Made by a program: the position numbers and the translations under genes. From JBDIAR01 sp039812545 (GTDB taxonomy: Bacteria; Actinomycetota; Actinomycetes; Actinomycetales; Dermatophilaceae): a stretch of 13,396 nt of DNA. The DNA is taken from the NCBI GenBank assembly GCA_039812545.1, contig JBDIAR010000095.1:1-13396 (forward strand), written 5' to 3'. The notes below the pieces were generated by a model, which saw nothing but the letters and a program-made list of their open reading frames with translations, did no database searches and was not told where the DNA came from. Shown one piece after another: positions 13,396 to 13,396 of the stretch. The number at the start of each line of letters is the position of its first letter. Within the stretch, counting starts at the first letter, position 1.

Positions 13396-13396
13396 G

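Overview
The window is high-GC DNA from an actinomycete. A placement near the Intrasporangiaceae/Micrococcales is a guess from gene style. The evidence for an actinomycete is codons ending in G or C, a mycobacterial-type bifunctional dCTP deaminase, an EtfD-type membrane Fe-S oxidoreductase, an MMPL permease with its own TetR regulator, and several genes whose -10 box lies 7 nt before the start codon, as in leaderless mRNAs.

Left part (1-4323): four genes on the + strand that look like a copper-handling module. They are the 3' end of a BNR/Asp-box beta-propeller protein, a small two-helix His/Met-rich membrane protein, a five-helix membrane protein with a Met/His-rich tail, and a Cu+-type P1B ATPase (copA) with a YHS domain and a CPMH/CPICGM metal-binding segment at its N-terminus. 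This block has a strongly C-rich coding strand, unlike the genes to its right, and is probably acquired. Its upstream end, and any CsoR- or CueR-like regulator, lie outside the window.

Junction (4324-4966): about 260 bp without a convincing gene, then an AbrB/VapB-like antitoxin followed by only the last ~20 codons of what looks like a PIN-domain (VapC) toxin. This suggests a decayed toxin-antitoxin pair at the edge of the copper block.

Central and right part (4967-12667): housekeeping-type genes. They are dcd; a tetR-mmpL operon separated by 1 bp, with a palindromic candidate operator over the tetR promoter; a bidirectional terminator region with a five-copy GGCATAC repeat; etfD on the - strand; and, divergently, cysK. 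Beyond cysK come a terminator, tRNA-Ser(UGA), another strong terminator, a probably frameshifted small membrane-protein gene on the - strand, and a 12-bp inverted repeat at the window edge.

The most unusual pattern is the 7-mer GGCATAC. It occurs 17 times on both strands against roughly one or two expected by chance. In genes it is always read in the sense direction, in the frame G|GCA|TAC (Ala-Tyr). Outside genes it forms a cluster after mmpL and a looser group before cysK. No complete new defence or mobile system is visible.
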